Assembly (NCBI GenBank): GCA_038230835.1
Contig: JBBRMM010000016.1
Coordinates: 20,646-84,645 of the forward strand
Length of the DNA stretch: 64,000 bases
Direction: 5' to 3'
Origin: DASUHT01 sp038230835
Lineage (GTDB): Bacteria; Actinomycetota; Thermoleophilia; Gaiellales; JAICJC01
Position 1 is the first letter of the stretch, and each line of letters starts with the position of its first letter. The notes under the pieces were generated by a model. That model saw only the letters and a list, made by a program, of their open reading frames with translations. It searched no databases and was not told where the DNA came from. Below are positions 51,962 to 60,397 of the stretch, piece by piece. Made by a program: the position numbers and the translations under genes.

Positions 51962-52136
51962 ACGGAGGGGCCAGAGGCCAGTTCGCATAACGACCAATCC
52001 GGCGGACAGGGATCAACGGGCTCGGCTACCGGCCTGAGCCGCCTCGGAGGACTGGCGGTGGCGCTGGCACAGGTTTGCCGGCCGCAGGCGTGCGGAATGT
52101 CGCCAGTGCGCGGCGCACCTGGACCCGGAGAGAGTC

Positions 52137-52478
52137 ATGTCATCAGACGAGGACTTCGAGCCAATGACCGACGAGCAGCGCGCGCTGTTCGGATTCAGCG
52201 AGCAGTCGGTGACGCTTTTCTTCCACCGCCACGGCACTGAGCAGGGCGGGGCATCAGGGCCCTGGCGTTCCATGAAGGTCGCCCTCGACATCCTCGTGGA
52301 GAGCTACCGATCGGGCGAAATGGACGGCCGCGACGGGCTCAACCCCGTGAGCCGTGTCGAGTTTGGTGGGCCCGACGGCCCCATCGGGGAATGGCATATC
52401 GACGCGGTGAGGAATCTCGCGGACGGTGACCCCGGCCCCGATCCCGAGGTAATGGGCGACCCTATACCGGACGCGTGA
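52137..52478 (+). CDS. Hypothetical acidic protein
   Basis: The 113-aa acidic protein begins SSDEDFEPMTDEQRALFGF and has a central helix MKVALDILVESYRSGEMDG. GGAGAGAG lies about 6 bases before the ATG. It runs opposite to its neighbours. No family recognised. Confidence 0.55.
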   Translation: MSSDEDFEPMTDEQRALFGFSEQSVTLFFHRHGTEQGGASGPWRSMKVALDILVESYRSGEMDGRDGLNPVSRVEFGGPDGPIGEWHIDAVRNLADGDPGPDPEVMGDPIPDA

Positions 52479-52489
52479 TCCCTCCGGGA

Positions 52490-53002
52490 TTAGCGACCGC
52501 TGATAAGCGACAGGTCGATGACGGCCCCCTCGGGGTTGATCACCGCGAACTGAACATCCCCACCATGCAGGATCTCGAGGGTTCCCCAATTCATGAGCTC
52601 GAATCGGGTGAGCGCAACGTGCGTGTCCATCGCCGGATGTCTGTAGGCGCCCGGCGACTCATCTCCCTGATAGGCCTCTGACGGGAGAGAAGGGTCGTCG
52701 AGCAACTGCGTACGCTCGGCCTCTGAGAGTTGATGCGTTTCGGCACCGCTCAGAGTCGACTGCAACCAGCCACCGCGCGTCCAAACGAGGCGGTAGGGAC
52801 TTCCAAATCGCACCAGAAGTTCGTCGTGGCCCTTGGGGACTGAGAGGTTCCAATGCAGATCCAAGGAGATCGCGCAGACAACAGCGCCCACCGGATCAGT
52901 CCAGACGCTCACGAGGGAGGAATCGTGGAGCGTGTATCGCTCATGGAAATCTGCGATCGGGAGCGGCAGGATGACAGTCCAGTCGACCGGGGAAGCAGTC
53001 AC
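52490..53002 (-). CDS. Hypothetical protein, possibly immunity-like
   Basis: The 170-aa cytoplasmic protein reads WTVILPLPIADFHERYTLHD, followed by SSLVSVWTDPVGAVVCAISL. The HDS block followed by alternating strands resembles small immunity-type beta proteins, but I cannot name a family. It starts at GTG 53002, without a strong ribosome-binding site. The frame is open upstream (to 53509) as a shadow of the next gene. It converges on the 52137 gene. Confidence 0.55.
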   Translation of the reverse strand: MTASPVDWTVILPLPIADFHERYTLHDSSLVSVWTDPVGAVVCAISLDLHWNLSVPKGHDELLVRFGSPYRLVWTRGGWLQSTLSGAETHQLSEAERTQLLDDPSLPSEAYQGDESPGAYRHPAMDTHVALTRFELMNWGTLEILHGGDVQFAVINPEGAVIDLSLISGR

Positions 53003-53060
53003 GCGCCGATTGTACGAGGCACGGCGCCCCAGCCTCACAAGTGCGACGTCAGCGGCGGAG

Positions 53061-53570
53061 CTACTCCCCGGGCGGCCAGACCCTCTGAAGGCGGCCCGCT
53101 CGTCGTAGTCCGCGAAGCCCGAGAAGGAGCACGACGACGACCGCCGCGGCGGTTGGTATGCCAAACAAGCTGGGCCAGTGGTGAGATATCCACCGCATCC
53201 GGGCCGCGCCACCAGCGCTGTTCGGAAAGCTGGTGGCGACAACGAACATGGCGATGAGTACGAATGTCCCCGCCCAGGCGGCCGAGAAACGGAGCCAGCC
53301 GCCGTGCTCCACGCGACAGCGCCCGGTTGCCGAGTCCCAGTAGTGTGCGACGCCGGTGCTCCGGTTGCACCTGGGGCAGGGGGGAACGGGCGTCGCAGTT
53401 GGGAAGTTGAGGGCGCAGTTGCACACTTCCTGACCCACGTGCTCGGTGTCGTAGCGACAGATCCACACCCCGGGTGATCCGTCGTAGGGACAGGTGGCCT
53501 GGTAGCCAATCGAGTGTCGGTTCAGCTTGCAAACGAGTGGCTGCCATCGATTTTGGAAGTCGCCGCTCAC
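53061..53570 (-). CDS. Membrane protein with N-terminal Cys zinc site
   Basis: This is a 169-aa protein. The N-terminal half has Cys pairs in CNCALNF and PPCPRCNRS (a zinc ribbon). The C-terminal half has two membrane spans (FSAAWAGTFVLIAMFVVATS and IPTAAAVVVVLLLGLRGLRR). GTG 53570 overlaps the coupling-ATPase stop by 4 bases (GTGA), so it is made with the transfer ATPase and may belong to its complex. No family recognised. Confidence 0.7.
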   Translation of the reverse strand: MSGDFQNRWQPLVCKLNRHSIGYQATCPYDGSPGVWICRYDTEHVGQEVCNCALNFPTATPVPPCPRCNRSTGVAHYWDSATGRCRVEHGGWLRFSAAWAGTFVLIAMFVVATSFPNSAGGAARMRWISHHWPSLFGIPTAAAVVVVLLLGLRGLRRAGRLQRVWPPGE

Positions 53571-55276
53571 GTCAACGTCCCCTCCCGGTAAACCGCGACA
53601 ACCTTGGGCTCGATCCGCGGCCCCCCCCGCCCGTCGTCACGAAGCACCGACCGGATGGCCGCGCGCCCAACCGGGAGTTCCCGCAACACATTGGGATGAA
53701 TCCGGTATTCGTCGACCTCACGCCATGACCCCTGGTCGCTCTGCCCGGTCTCCCGCGACCACTGGAGCGTCGTCTTGAACGTCGCTCGCGTTCCGTACTG
53801 CCCGGCGATGACCTCGGCATCCTCGCCCTCGACGCGGTGGGCGATGATGAGACCGGCGCTGAGACACGCCTTGCGCACGGCGATGTCCTCCGGCAGGTAC
53901 TGCGTGGAAACGACCACCTGCAGCAGCGCCTGCCGCGCCTGCAGCAGCAGGTCGACGATCTGCGGCGCCTCGCGCAGCGCTGCAAACTCATCCAGGATCA
54001 CCAGCACTGGCGGCAGCTGCTCGCCCTTGGCGATGCGTGCCAGCCGCCGTCCTGCGGCCTGCTTCAGATCCTGCAGGATCACCCGCCCCAGCAGCTCAAC
54101 GTCCTCGCTGGCGGCCGTGGCCGACAGTCCGAGGTAGGTCACCGAGGGACGGGACAGCACCTCATCCCAGATCAGCGGAGGCAATTCAAAGAGCGGGCCG
54201 AAGCGACCCTCCCTGAGCATGGCGAGGCGGTAGCCGAGTCCGGTGTACGCCTGTTCCGCCAGGCTGTTTCCCCCCTTGCGGTCGGCCTCGAGGTCCGAAA
54301 GTACCGCCCGGTGATCCTCCCCGGCCCGCCGTCCCAGCTGCGCCAGTCCGCCGGGCCGTAGCGCGGCACTGACGGAGTTGAGCGTCACCGGCTCACCGGC
54401 GGCGAGCAGCGCCCGCACGATCGGGGGAATGGCCTGACCGGCGGCGAGCTTGAAAATCTCCGCGTTGGGGCCGTAGGTGAAGGCGCCGAGCAGCTTGTTG
54501 GCCACGGAGCTGGGATCGCCCTCGCAGGGGTTGTAGCCGGCGCTCTCCGGGTCGTCGGGATCAACCGCGAGGAAGGGGACGTGCCGGCGCTGCGCGAGAC
54601 TGCGCGCAGCGCCTCCAAGTCCACCCGCCTTGCAGTCGACGATGACCACGCCGTAGCCGATGCCCAGCGCCCCGTCGGCGAGACGGCTGAGCGTGGTCGT
54701 CTTCCCGGAACCACTGGCACCGGGGAGGAACACATGTTGCGTCAGCTCGCGCGGATGAAGGTCAAATGGCCGCGAACTCCCGACCTCGATCCCGAGGCGA
54801 ATGGAACCATTGGGGTGTGCAGCGGTAGCCATCGGCCCTCTCACCGACATCGTATGCACCACGGCGGACTCGCGCCGTAGACGTTCCTCCTGGCGGAGAT
54901 TCGGCAGCAGCGTGCGCATCTGCAGCCAGCGGGCGCCGGCGAGGAGCTGCAGCACGGCGGGGCCGGCGAACAGCTCCACGACAAAGCTGCGCGCGGCGTG
55001 CAGTGCATCTGCGGTGGGGAGCAGCGGGATGGCGTCGTGCCATGCCCAGCCCGGTGTGATCCAACCGGCACCTGCGTAGGCAACGTCAAGTCCGAAGAAC
55101 GTGGCGGCCCACATGTAGCCGGTATGCAGTCGCGCCATGAGAACCGCGGCAATTGCGGCGCCGACGGCGACCCCCGGCTGTGCCGCGGCCATCAGGAGGG
55201 CCAGCCCGCCCAGCGCAAGGGCGAGCAGGCGCTCCTCCTGCTCCCGGCCGCTCAGCCGGGCGGCCCGGTAGCGCAT
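53567..55276 (-). CDS. VirD4/TraG-like conjugative coupling ATPase
   Basis: This 569-aa protein has two N-terminal membrane spans (ALGGLALLMAAAQPGVAVGA and the following helix). The P-loop is FLPGASGSGKTTTLSRL and Walker B is PPVLVILDEFAALRE. Other landmarks are VVSTQYLPEDIAVRK (motif III-like) and a SYLGLSATAAS-like stretch. Type IV coupling proteins pump DNA to a secretion pore. No relaxase of a classical MOB type or other secretion genes are visible, so the partner machinery is external or divergent. ATG 55276 overlaps the upstream stop (TGATG). Confidence 0.88.
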   Translation of the reverse strand: MRYRAARLSGREQEERLLALALGGLALLMAAAQPGVAVGAAIAAVLMARLHTGYMWAATFFGLDVAYAGAGWITPGWAWHDAIPLLPTADALHAARSFVVELFAGPAVLQLLAGARWLQMRTLLPNLRQEERLRRESAVVHTMSVRGPMATAAHPNGSIRLGIEVGSSRPFDLHPRELTQHVFLPGASGSGKTTTLSRLADGALGIGYGVVIVDCKAGGLGGAARSLAQRRHVPFLAVDPDDPESAGYNPCEGDPSSVANKLLGAFTYGPNAEIFKLAAGQAIPPIVRALLAAGEPVTLNSVSAALRPGGLAQLGRRAGEDHRAVLSDLEADRKGGNSLAEQAYTGLGYRLAMLREGRFGPLFELPPLIWDEVLSRPSVTYLGLSATAASEDVELLGRVILQDLKQAAGRRLARIAKGEQLPPVLVILDEFAALREAPQIVDLLLQARQALLQVVVSTQYLPEDIAVRKACLSAGLIIAHRVEGEDAEVIAGQYGTRATFKTTLQWSRETGQSDQGSWREVDEYRIHPNVLRELPVGRAAIRSVLRDDGRGGPRIEPKVVAVYREGTLT

Positions 55277-55803
55277 CACAGTGTCAGGATCAGCTGCTCT
55301 AGAACCGGCTGGCACGGCGCACCGGCCTCCCCAACGACGGCCATCTCGTAGCCACCCCAGGGACTGTTTCCTGGAACATGTCGCGATGCGATGGGGCTGT
55401 CGCGATGTGCGCGAATCGGTCCGCAACGCTCCGGCCAGCCGGAGGGGTGAGTGCGCACCAACTCGACACCGACCCGCGCCAGCATGGCCGCATCACGTCG
55501 CGGATCACCGGTGCGTCGCGGTAGATCGACAACCGGGAGTGACCGCCAGCCGGGGTGCGTGTGGTCGTGGGCATCCTCGACCGCAACGTTGGAGGTCTCC
55601 CGGTCACGTCCAACCCAGCCGCATCCGAGGCAGGCACCGCGGTACTGCGTCGGTGCATCACCACGCCGGTACCGCGCGATGACCGTCGGCTGGCAGCCGG
55701 GTCCGGGAGCTTCGTCCGGTTCGCACAGGGCGACCTGCCAGCCTTGCGGAATGGCCAGCACCTGCGGTGCCGGAAGCCCTGGCCGTGTTCGTCGGGCCGC
55801 CAT
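55276..55803 (-). CDS. Hypothetical protein of the transfer operon
   Basis: The predicted 175-aa protein has one CLGCGW Cys pair and a conserved-looking VEDAHDHTHPGWRSLPVV. Start and stop each overlap the neighbours (TGATG both sides), so it belongs to the operon 56042-53061. No family recognised. Confidence 0.6.
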   Translation of the reverse strand: MAARRTRPGLPAPQVLAIPQGWQVALCEPDEAPGPGCQPTVIARYRRGDAPTQYRGACLGCGWVGRDRETSNVAVEDAHDHTHPGWRSLPVVDLPRRTGDPRRDAAMLARVGVELVRTHPSGWPERCGPIRAHRDSPIASRHVPGNSPWGGYEMAVVGEAGAPCQPVLEQLILTL

Positions 55804-56042
55804 CACGCGGCCTCGACGATGACGTAGGTGATGTGCCCGTACGTGGCCGGCCCGTGGTGGTGGCGCCGCAGCAGTCCTGCGTCGACCAATTCGCCAATGC
55901 GTGCCCACTCCGAGCACCAGGCGATGCGCTGATTCCCGTCCGGAGTCTCCATGAGATGGAGCTCCAGGTCTCCGGCGACCCGGCACCAACCGCGGGCGCG
56001 GCCGCCGTGCATGCGGCACTGGTTCGGCGTCGTGATATCCAT
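55803..56042 (-). CDS. Small hypothetical protein with Cys/His residues
   Basis: The 79-aa protein reads NQCRMHGGRARGWCRVAGDL, then RIAWCSEWARIGELVDAGLL. The Cys/His spacing could bind a metal, and the second half looks like a short helix-turn pair. ATG 56042 has GGAGGAGA upstream. It is the first gene of the coupling-ATPase operon, preceded by an inverted repeat at 56099-56142. Confidence 0.6.
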   Translation of the reverse strand: MDITTPNQCRMHGGRARGWCRVAGDLELHLMETPDGNQRIAWCSEWARIGELVDAGLLRRHHHGPATYGHITYVIVEAA

Positions 56043-56098
56043 GAGATGTCTCCTCCGTTGTGCGTCTGTGACGCAGCCCTGAGGGCATCCACTGAGCC

Positions 56099-56142
56099 GC
56101 TGTCACAGCCCGCGCAGCGGGCGAGGCGCACGCCTTGACAGC
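56099..56142 (-). promoter_or_regulatory. Inverted repeat upstream of the transfer operon
   Basis: GCTGTCA (56099-56105) pairs with TGACAGC (56136-56142) around an inner hairpin of GCCCGC and GCGGGC. It lies 57 bases before the 56042 start codon, at the same distance as the repeats before ardC and ssb, and shares the half-site CTGTCA. Confidence 0.55.
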
Positions 56143-56199
56143 TCCAGGCGAGGGGGGTGCAACGCTGCGTTCTCGACGCTTGGAGGGGACCCATGGCCG

Positions 56200-56598
56200 T
56201 CACGCAGCCGATGCGCAGCGGCAACGGTTGCACTGCCAGCGCACCAGCGCACATGGACGCCGGCTGTCGTGGGGTGGCGGGACCAGCCGCTCGCGTTGCG
56301 AGGCACACCCCGGACATCTGCCGACCACGGAACCATCGTGTTCGACAGCGGTGAGTATCACCGGACTGCCGGTGGCGAAGGTGGCGATGCTGCGCACGCG
56401 CCCCCGCAGCAACACCCGCACCTCGTATGCGTTGGAGCGTCCGGGTAGCACGGGATACGTGCGCGTGGTCACCTCGGGCTGCTGGATGAGCTGGGCAAAG
56501 CGGATCGCGCGCTCTCGGGGGGAGAGCACAGGGACTGCAAGGTGATGCCGGCGGGACCGTAGCCCCCCGCCGTCCTGCAGGGAATCAAGCTCGGGCAT
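56200..56598 (-). CDS. Hypothetical protein with C-terminal Cys pairs
   Basis: The 132-aa protein begins MPELDSLQDGGGLRSRR, followed by VPVLSPRERAIRFAQLIQ, then strands VRVLLRGRVRSIATFATGS. It ends in two Cys pairs, CPGCAS and CNRCRC, that could bind zinc. AGGAGG lies 7-8 bases before ATG 56598. It follows the ssb terminator. No family recognised. Confidence 0.6.
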   Translation of the reverse strand: MPELDSLQDGGGLRSRRHHLAVPVLSPRERAIRFAQLIQQPEVTTRTYPVLPGRSNAYEVRVLLRGRVRSIATFATGSPVILTAVEHDGSVVGRCPGCASQRERLVPPPHDSRRPCALVRWQCNRCRCASAA

Positions 56599-56623
56599 CT
56601 GTTTGGACCTCCTGTCTGGGACC

Positions 56624-56656
56624 AGACAAAGGGGGCGCTCCGAGTGGAGCGCCCCC
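56624..56656 (-). terminator. Intrinsic terminator after element ssb
   Basis: On the minus strand GGGGGCGCTCC pairs perfectly with GGAGCGCCCCC (56646-56656 with 56631-56641) around a 4-base loop, followed by TTTGTCT. It starts 10 bases after the ssb stop. A second short palindrome (56613-56628, TGTCTGG and its complement) follows. Confidence 0.8.
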
Positions 56657-56666
56657 GATGGAAGGG

Positions 56667-57035
56667 CTACGCCTCGGCGCCAGTGACCGGCGTCTGGGCG
56701 ACGATCTCGACAGCGGTGCGCTGCTGACCGTTGCTCTCGTAGCGGCGGTAGGTGAGCCGGCCGTCCCGGAGCTCGACGGCCTGGCCGCGCTTGAACACTG
56801 CGGCCGCCTCCTCGGCGCCCTGCTCGGCCCACACGACGATGGTGTGGTACTGAGCCTCGCGACGCTCGTTGGTGGCGATGCGTAGCTGGGCCACGGCCTT
56901 GCCGGACCCGGTGTAGCGCAGCTCGGGATCGGCGGTGAGACGGCCACGAAGCTGCACCCGGTTGATGGAGAAGCGTTCCTCGGACGTGGGTGCGGGCTCG
57001 GCAGCCTTCGCGCGGGTTGTGGTGGTCTTTGCCAT
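56667..57035 (-). CDS. ssb: Element-encoded SSB-like protein
   Basis: The 122-aa OB-fold protein reads INRVQLRGRLTADPELRYTG, then VAQLRIATNERR and FKRGQAVELRDGRLTYR. It is shorter than the chromosomal SSB and lacks the acidic DDDIPF-type tip; it ends VTGAEA. It could coat transferred DNA without recruiting host partners. AGGAGG lies 8 bases before ATG 57035. The leader carries the conserved inverted repeat (57096-57164), and a terminator follows. Confidence 0.88.
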   Translation of the reverse strand: MAKTTTTRAKAAEPAPTSEERFSINRVQLRGRLTADPELRYTGSGKAVAQLRIATNERREAQYHTIVVWAEQGAEEAAAVFKRGQAVELRDGRLTYRRYESNGQQRTAVEIVAQTPVTGAEA

Positions 57036-57095
57036 GTCGGACACCTCCTGTGTTCCGGTTGATCTGTCGCAGGCCTCAAGGGAGAACCCCGTAGT

Positions 57096-57164
57096 GCTGT
57101 CAAGCGGCGCCGCACAGCGGCGGGTCGAACCCTCATGAGCGTGCAGACCGACCCGCTTGACAGC
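57096..57164 (-). promoter_or_regulatory. Inverted-repeat leader of element ssb
   Basis: The arms 57096-57107 (GCTGTCAAGCGG) and 57153-57164 are perfect complements. Two positions differ from the ardC arms, and both differences are compensated on the other arm. The loop contains the 21-base block 57126-57146 also found at 51883-51903. GATCTG (57061) and CAGATC (57196) may form a weaker outer pair. Confidence 0.7.
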
Positions 57165-57316
57165 TGAAGCGGAGGGGTGAGCCACAGTGCCGAAGCAGAT
57201 CCCCGGACTCACAGCCAGGTGTTCTGCGGCGAAGCCACCGATCACGCGCAGACCGGGGCCCGACACCACCACTCCAGGTGCTCTCGCAAACGGGCCGTGG
57301 CCCTGGCAGCACACGT

Positions 57317-57628
57317 TCATCCCCGTGAGGCGACATCGAGGCCGCCGAGGGCTATGGCCACGGATGTCCAATACACGAGCACGTCGAAGCGACGGTCGGG
57401 GAACGCCGCCAGCAGGGCGGCACCGGAGATGGCCCAGAACGCCCCCGTCAGCCCGATGGCCCAGGGCTGCCGTCTGCGCGGCGCCCACCACCAGGCGGCT
57501 GCGGATAGCAGCAGCACCGCCCACCAGAGATCCTCGATGGCGGCGGCCATCACGCCGAGCGGTAGCGCCACCAGTGATAGCCACGGACGCGGACTGCGCC
57601 GGAGCGCGTCGGGAACCTGAGCTTGCAC
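57317..57628 (-). CDS. Small membrane protein of the mobility region
   Basis: The 103-aa protein has three predicted membrane spans (WLSLVALPLGVMAAAIEDL, WAVLLLSAAAWWWAP and IGLTGAFWAISGAALLAAF) and an end span. GTG 57628 has AGGAG 8 bases upstream. It follows the M48 protease gene. No family recognised. Confidence 0.65.
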   Translation of the reverse strand: MQAQVPDALRRSPRPWLSLVALPLGVMAAAIEDLWWAVLLLSAAAWWWAPRRRQPWAIGLTGAFWAISGAALLAAFPDRRFDVLVYWTSVAIALGGLDVASRG

Positions 57629-57768
57629 GGGCTCACTCCTGTGGAGCCTCCCGCCTGCAAGGCCGTTCTGACGGACAGCGTTGGCACGTTTGTGTGCCGT
57701 CTATACAACCGACGTGGCACGCAAACCTTACACACCGACCTCAAATTAGGTGGCGTACGTGGAGCCGG

Positions 57769-59430
57769 TTATCTCCGGTGGAAGCGCATTTCCAGCTGGC
57801 CCTGCCCGGGGTTCACCACCAGGTCGCGTCCGGCGGGGATGGAGCTGAGCAGATCCTCCCCACGAAGCGTGGTGGGACGACAGCGGGCCCACTGCTCAAC
57901 GCGACTGGCGGCTTCCTCAAGGATCTCCTGGCGCGTGAAGGCGACCACCCCGAGTCCGCTGCCGGTCAGCTCAGCGGGTGTCCCGTCCCCGTGCAGAAGC
58001 ACCAACAGCTCCGCGCCGCGCAGCGCCTCCATCAGTGCACCGTCCGGATCGCCGCGAAGGATGCGGTTCTCCAGCTCGAGCCCGGTGATGGGCACGGCCA
58101 TCGCCGGCCGATCCTCGTCGGCAGCGGCGGCCAGCTCGTCGGTGTCCTCCATTACCACGGTGGGCTGGTCTGGGGGTTCCGGCGGCGGGGACACGACTAC
58201 GGTCTCCGCGTCCGAGGTGGGCGGCGGCGGTTCGTCAACGGTGGGCGGCGGGGGGTCCTCGACCACGTGCAGCTCAACCGCCTCCGGCGTGTCCTCAGCG
58301 ATGGCCGCCTCACCGGGCGGTTCCCACATCTCGGCGACCTCGATATCGCCCTGCGGTGCATCCAGCAGGCGGTCAATCGCCTCCAGACGAAGCTCGGTGG
58401 GCGGATGAGTGGCAGCCAGCGCACTCTCCCACCCGCTCCTGGGCGGTTCAAACGTCTGCAGCCTCTCCAGGGCGGAATACAGCGCGCCACCAAATCCCGT
58501 CTCCACCACGGCAGCATCCGCGGCGTACTCCTGGCGACGCTGATCGGCACCCATCGCGGGAGCGACCACGCAGCGCATCACAACCCAGAACGGCCACAGG
58601 ATGACCCATGCGATCACCGTCAGCGTGACGCTGGGTCGAGACGGATAGAGCATCGGTGGCCGCTCGCCCGGAATGCCTCCGCCCGGTGATTGATCCACGG
58701 GTTGCTTGCCCGCGCCGGAGAGCCACACGCCGAAGTTGTATGCGGCCGCGGCGGGCAGCGCAGCTGCCCACGCCAGCCGATTGGTCATGACGTCACCGCG
58801 CCGCCAGTGGGCCAGCTCGTGACCCAGGACGGCGGCGATCTCCTCCTCATCGAGCTGCAGCAGTCCACGGGTCACCACGATGCACGACATGTGCGTCCAC
58901 GCCGCCGGCACCAGGCGATCGTCCATGACAACCGGCGGCGGGTGTTCGATGCCCAGCTTCTCCCCCATCTCCATGACCAGCGGGCGCAGCTGGTCGGTCT
59001 CGCGATCGCTCGTCCTGCGGTAGTGACGTAGCCGAAGCGTCCATGGCTCGAGTTCCGCCATGAACACCGTGACGACGACGGCGAAAACCACTCCGGCGAC
59101 AAGTCCGAGAACCAGTCCACCGAACGCGTGCTGCAGCGTGCCGCCCCAACCAAATGCGAAGCCGCGCGCCGCGAAGACCGCGGCGCCGACAGCGGCACCG
59201 ATGATGCCCAGCCCCTGACCCACGCCGCCGTTCCCGAGACCGCCAACAGAGATTGTCGCGCCGAGCCCCCCGATGACGGCACCAACGATCGCGAACAATC
59301 CGGCGAGGAACACGGCGAAGGCCAGCGGTGACCACCCCGCAAGCAGTGCGGCCACGATGCCCCACCGGCTGCCCTTCAGGCTGCGGTTGATCGCCGCGGC
59401 GATGGGCGGCCGCACTGGTGGCGGTGTCAC
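57769..59430 (-). CDS. M48-family membrane metalloprotease
   Basis: This 553-aa protein has an N-terminal hydrophobic region with several spans (WGIVAALLAGWSPLAFAVFL, FAIVGAVIGGLGATISVGGL and further). The protease motif is VLGHELAHWRRGD (HExxH), with EYAADAAVVETGF giving the third ligand Glu. The C-terminal part, after a Pro-rich linker (PPPPTVDEPPPPTSD), is an unassigned domain. M48 proteases (HtpX-like) act in membrane quality control; one on a mobile element may process envelope or transfer proteins. GTG 59430 is my choice; the ribosome-binding site is weak. Confidence 0.85.
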   Translation of the reverse strand: MTPPPVRPPIAAAINRSLKGSRWGIVAALLAGWSPLAFAVFLAGLFAIVGAVIGGLGATISVGGLGNGGVGQGLGIIGAAVGAAVFAARGFAFGWGGTLQHAFGGLVLGLVAGVVFAVVVTVFMAELEPWTLRLRHYRRTSDRETDQLRPLVMEMGEKLGIEHPPPVVMDDRLVPAAWTHMSCIVVTRGLLQLDEEEIAAVLGHELAHWRRGDVMTNRLAWAAALPAAAAYNFGVWLSGAGKQPVDQSPGGGIPGERPPMLYPSRPSVTLTVIAWVILWPFWVVMRCVVAPAMGADQRRQEYAADAAVVETGFGGALYSALERLQTFEPPRSGWESALAATHPPTELRLEAIDRLLDAPQGDIEVAEMWEPPGEAAIAEDTPEAVELHVVEDPPPPTVDEPPPPTSDAETVVVSPPPEPPDQPTVVMEDTDELAAAADEDRPAMAVPITGLELENRILRGDPDGALMEALRGAELLVLLHGDGTPAELTGSGLGVVAFTRQEILEEAASRVEQWARCRPTTLRGEDLLSSIPAGRDLVVNPGQGQLEMRFHRR

Positions 59431-59638
59431 CCCCAAATATCGCCACGCCGAGATGCGTGACGAGGAAGATGCGGGAGTCGTGGACGTGCCCGGATGGTCG
59501 CACCCGCCACGACCCTGTGCAAGTTCCAAACCAGAGAACGAGGAGAACCGCAACGCCCCGCGAGGCAGTCCCCTGAGGGGGACCGCCGAAGCCCCAGACC
59601 GTCGCCGCAGGCGACACCGCGGAGGGAGGAAGCCGGGC

Positions 59639-59791
59639 CTAAGCCCGGCGCCTCCGACCACGCTCGCGCAGCTGCTGTCCAGCGCGCCAGCCTTCCATGA
59701 AGGCGGCCTGGCAGGACATGCAGCGCGGCCACGGTCCAACGGGTCGCCAGATCCCTCGCCTGCAGGTCAGGCACCTACCGAATAGCGCCAT
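59639..59791 (-). CDS. 50-aa zinc-ribbon-like protein
   Basis: The short protein reads MALFGRCLTCRRGIWRP and then WPRCMSCQAAFMEGW: two CxxC pairs 16 residues apart, a zinc-ribbon layout. GGAGGGGACAGAC stands directly before ATG 59791. Its leader has a 21-bp inverted repeat (59794-59938). No family recognised. Confidence 0.6.
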   Translation of the reverse strand: MALFGRCLTCRRGIWRPVGPWPRCMSCQAAFMEGWRAGQQLRERGRRRRA

Positions 59792-59793
59792 GT

Positions 59794-59938
59794 CTGTCCC
59801 CTCCGTGGTTCCTGCGAGGAAGCCGAAGGGCCGGCCCATGACCTGGAGGCGCAAGGCCGCAGGCTGGCCCCGAAGGGGTGCGACGTAGGGTCGTGGTCTG
59901 GCAGGCTGAATCCAGAGCAGGAACCACGGAGGGGACAG
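59794..59938 (-). promoter_or_regulatory. Long inverted repeat in the zinc-ribbon gene leader
   Basis: The 21-bp arms 59794-59814 and 59918-59938 are perfect complements, 103 bases apart; smaller pairs lie between them (for example GGCCCC/GGGG around 59871). The inner arm contains the ribosome-binding site of the 59791 gene, so folding would hide it. Confidence 0.7.
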
Positions 59939-60143
59939 CCACACGGTGCGCTGGTGCCAGACGAAGGGCGGGGATCTCTCGCTCCTGGCATCACCCCCTC
60001 AGGGGGGAGGCCAGGAGCTCATTGGTGCCGCGGAGCGACCAAGCTTTAGCATCCTCTCGCGGCTCGCCAGCCCGATCGCCAGACGCGCGCTGTGCAACTC
60101 GCCGCGTAGCCGCGCAATTTTCAGCCTGATAGCATCGCAAGCT

Positions 60144-60290
60144 ATGCGCAGCTTGGTCGCCAGACTCCATAACCCGCTTGGATGGGAGTGTGGGTGCCGC
60201 TCCGACTGTGTTTGCAAGCGCACACGGCTCGGGCGAGCCTTCCGTTGGTACATCCCGCGTCAGTTCCACCGGCTCGGCGAGTCGGATTGA
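60144..60290 (+). CDS. 48-aa Cys-rich basic protein
   Basis: The protein reads MRSLVARLHNPLGWECGCRS, then DCVCKRTRLGRAFRWYIPRQFH. CGC and CVC pairs with adjacent Arg suggest a small zinc-binding nucleic-acid protein. It is on the plus strand, opposite to its neighbours. No family recognised. Confidence 0.45.
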   Translation: MRSLVARLHNPLGWECGCRSDCVCKRTRLGRAFRWYIPRQFHRLGESD

Positions 60291-60397
60291 CGATTCGCTA
60301 GCCGAATCGCTCGACCCTCGTAGGTGCTCAGTGCACTCCCGCGTCGGTACCTTGTGCCGACCAGAGCGGGGCCCTCCGAAGCCCCGCCGGCAGAAGC

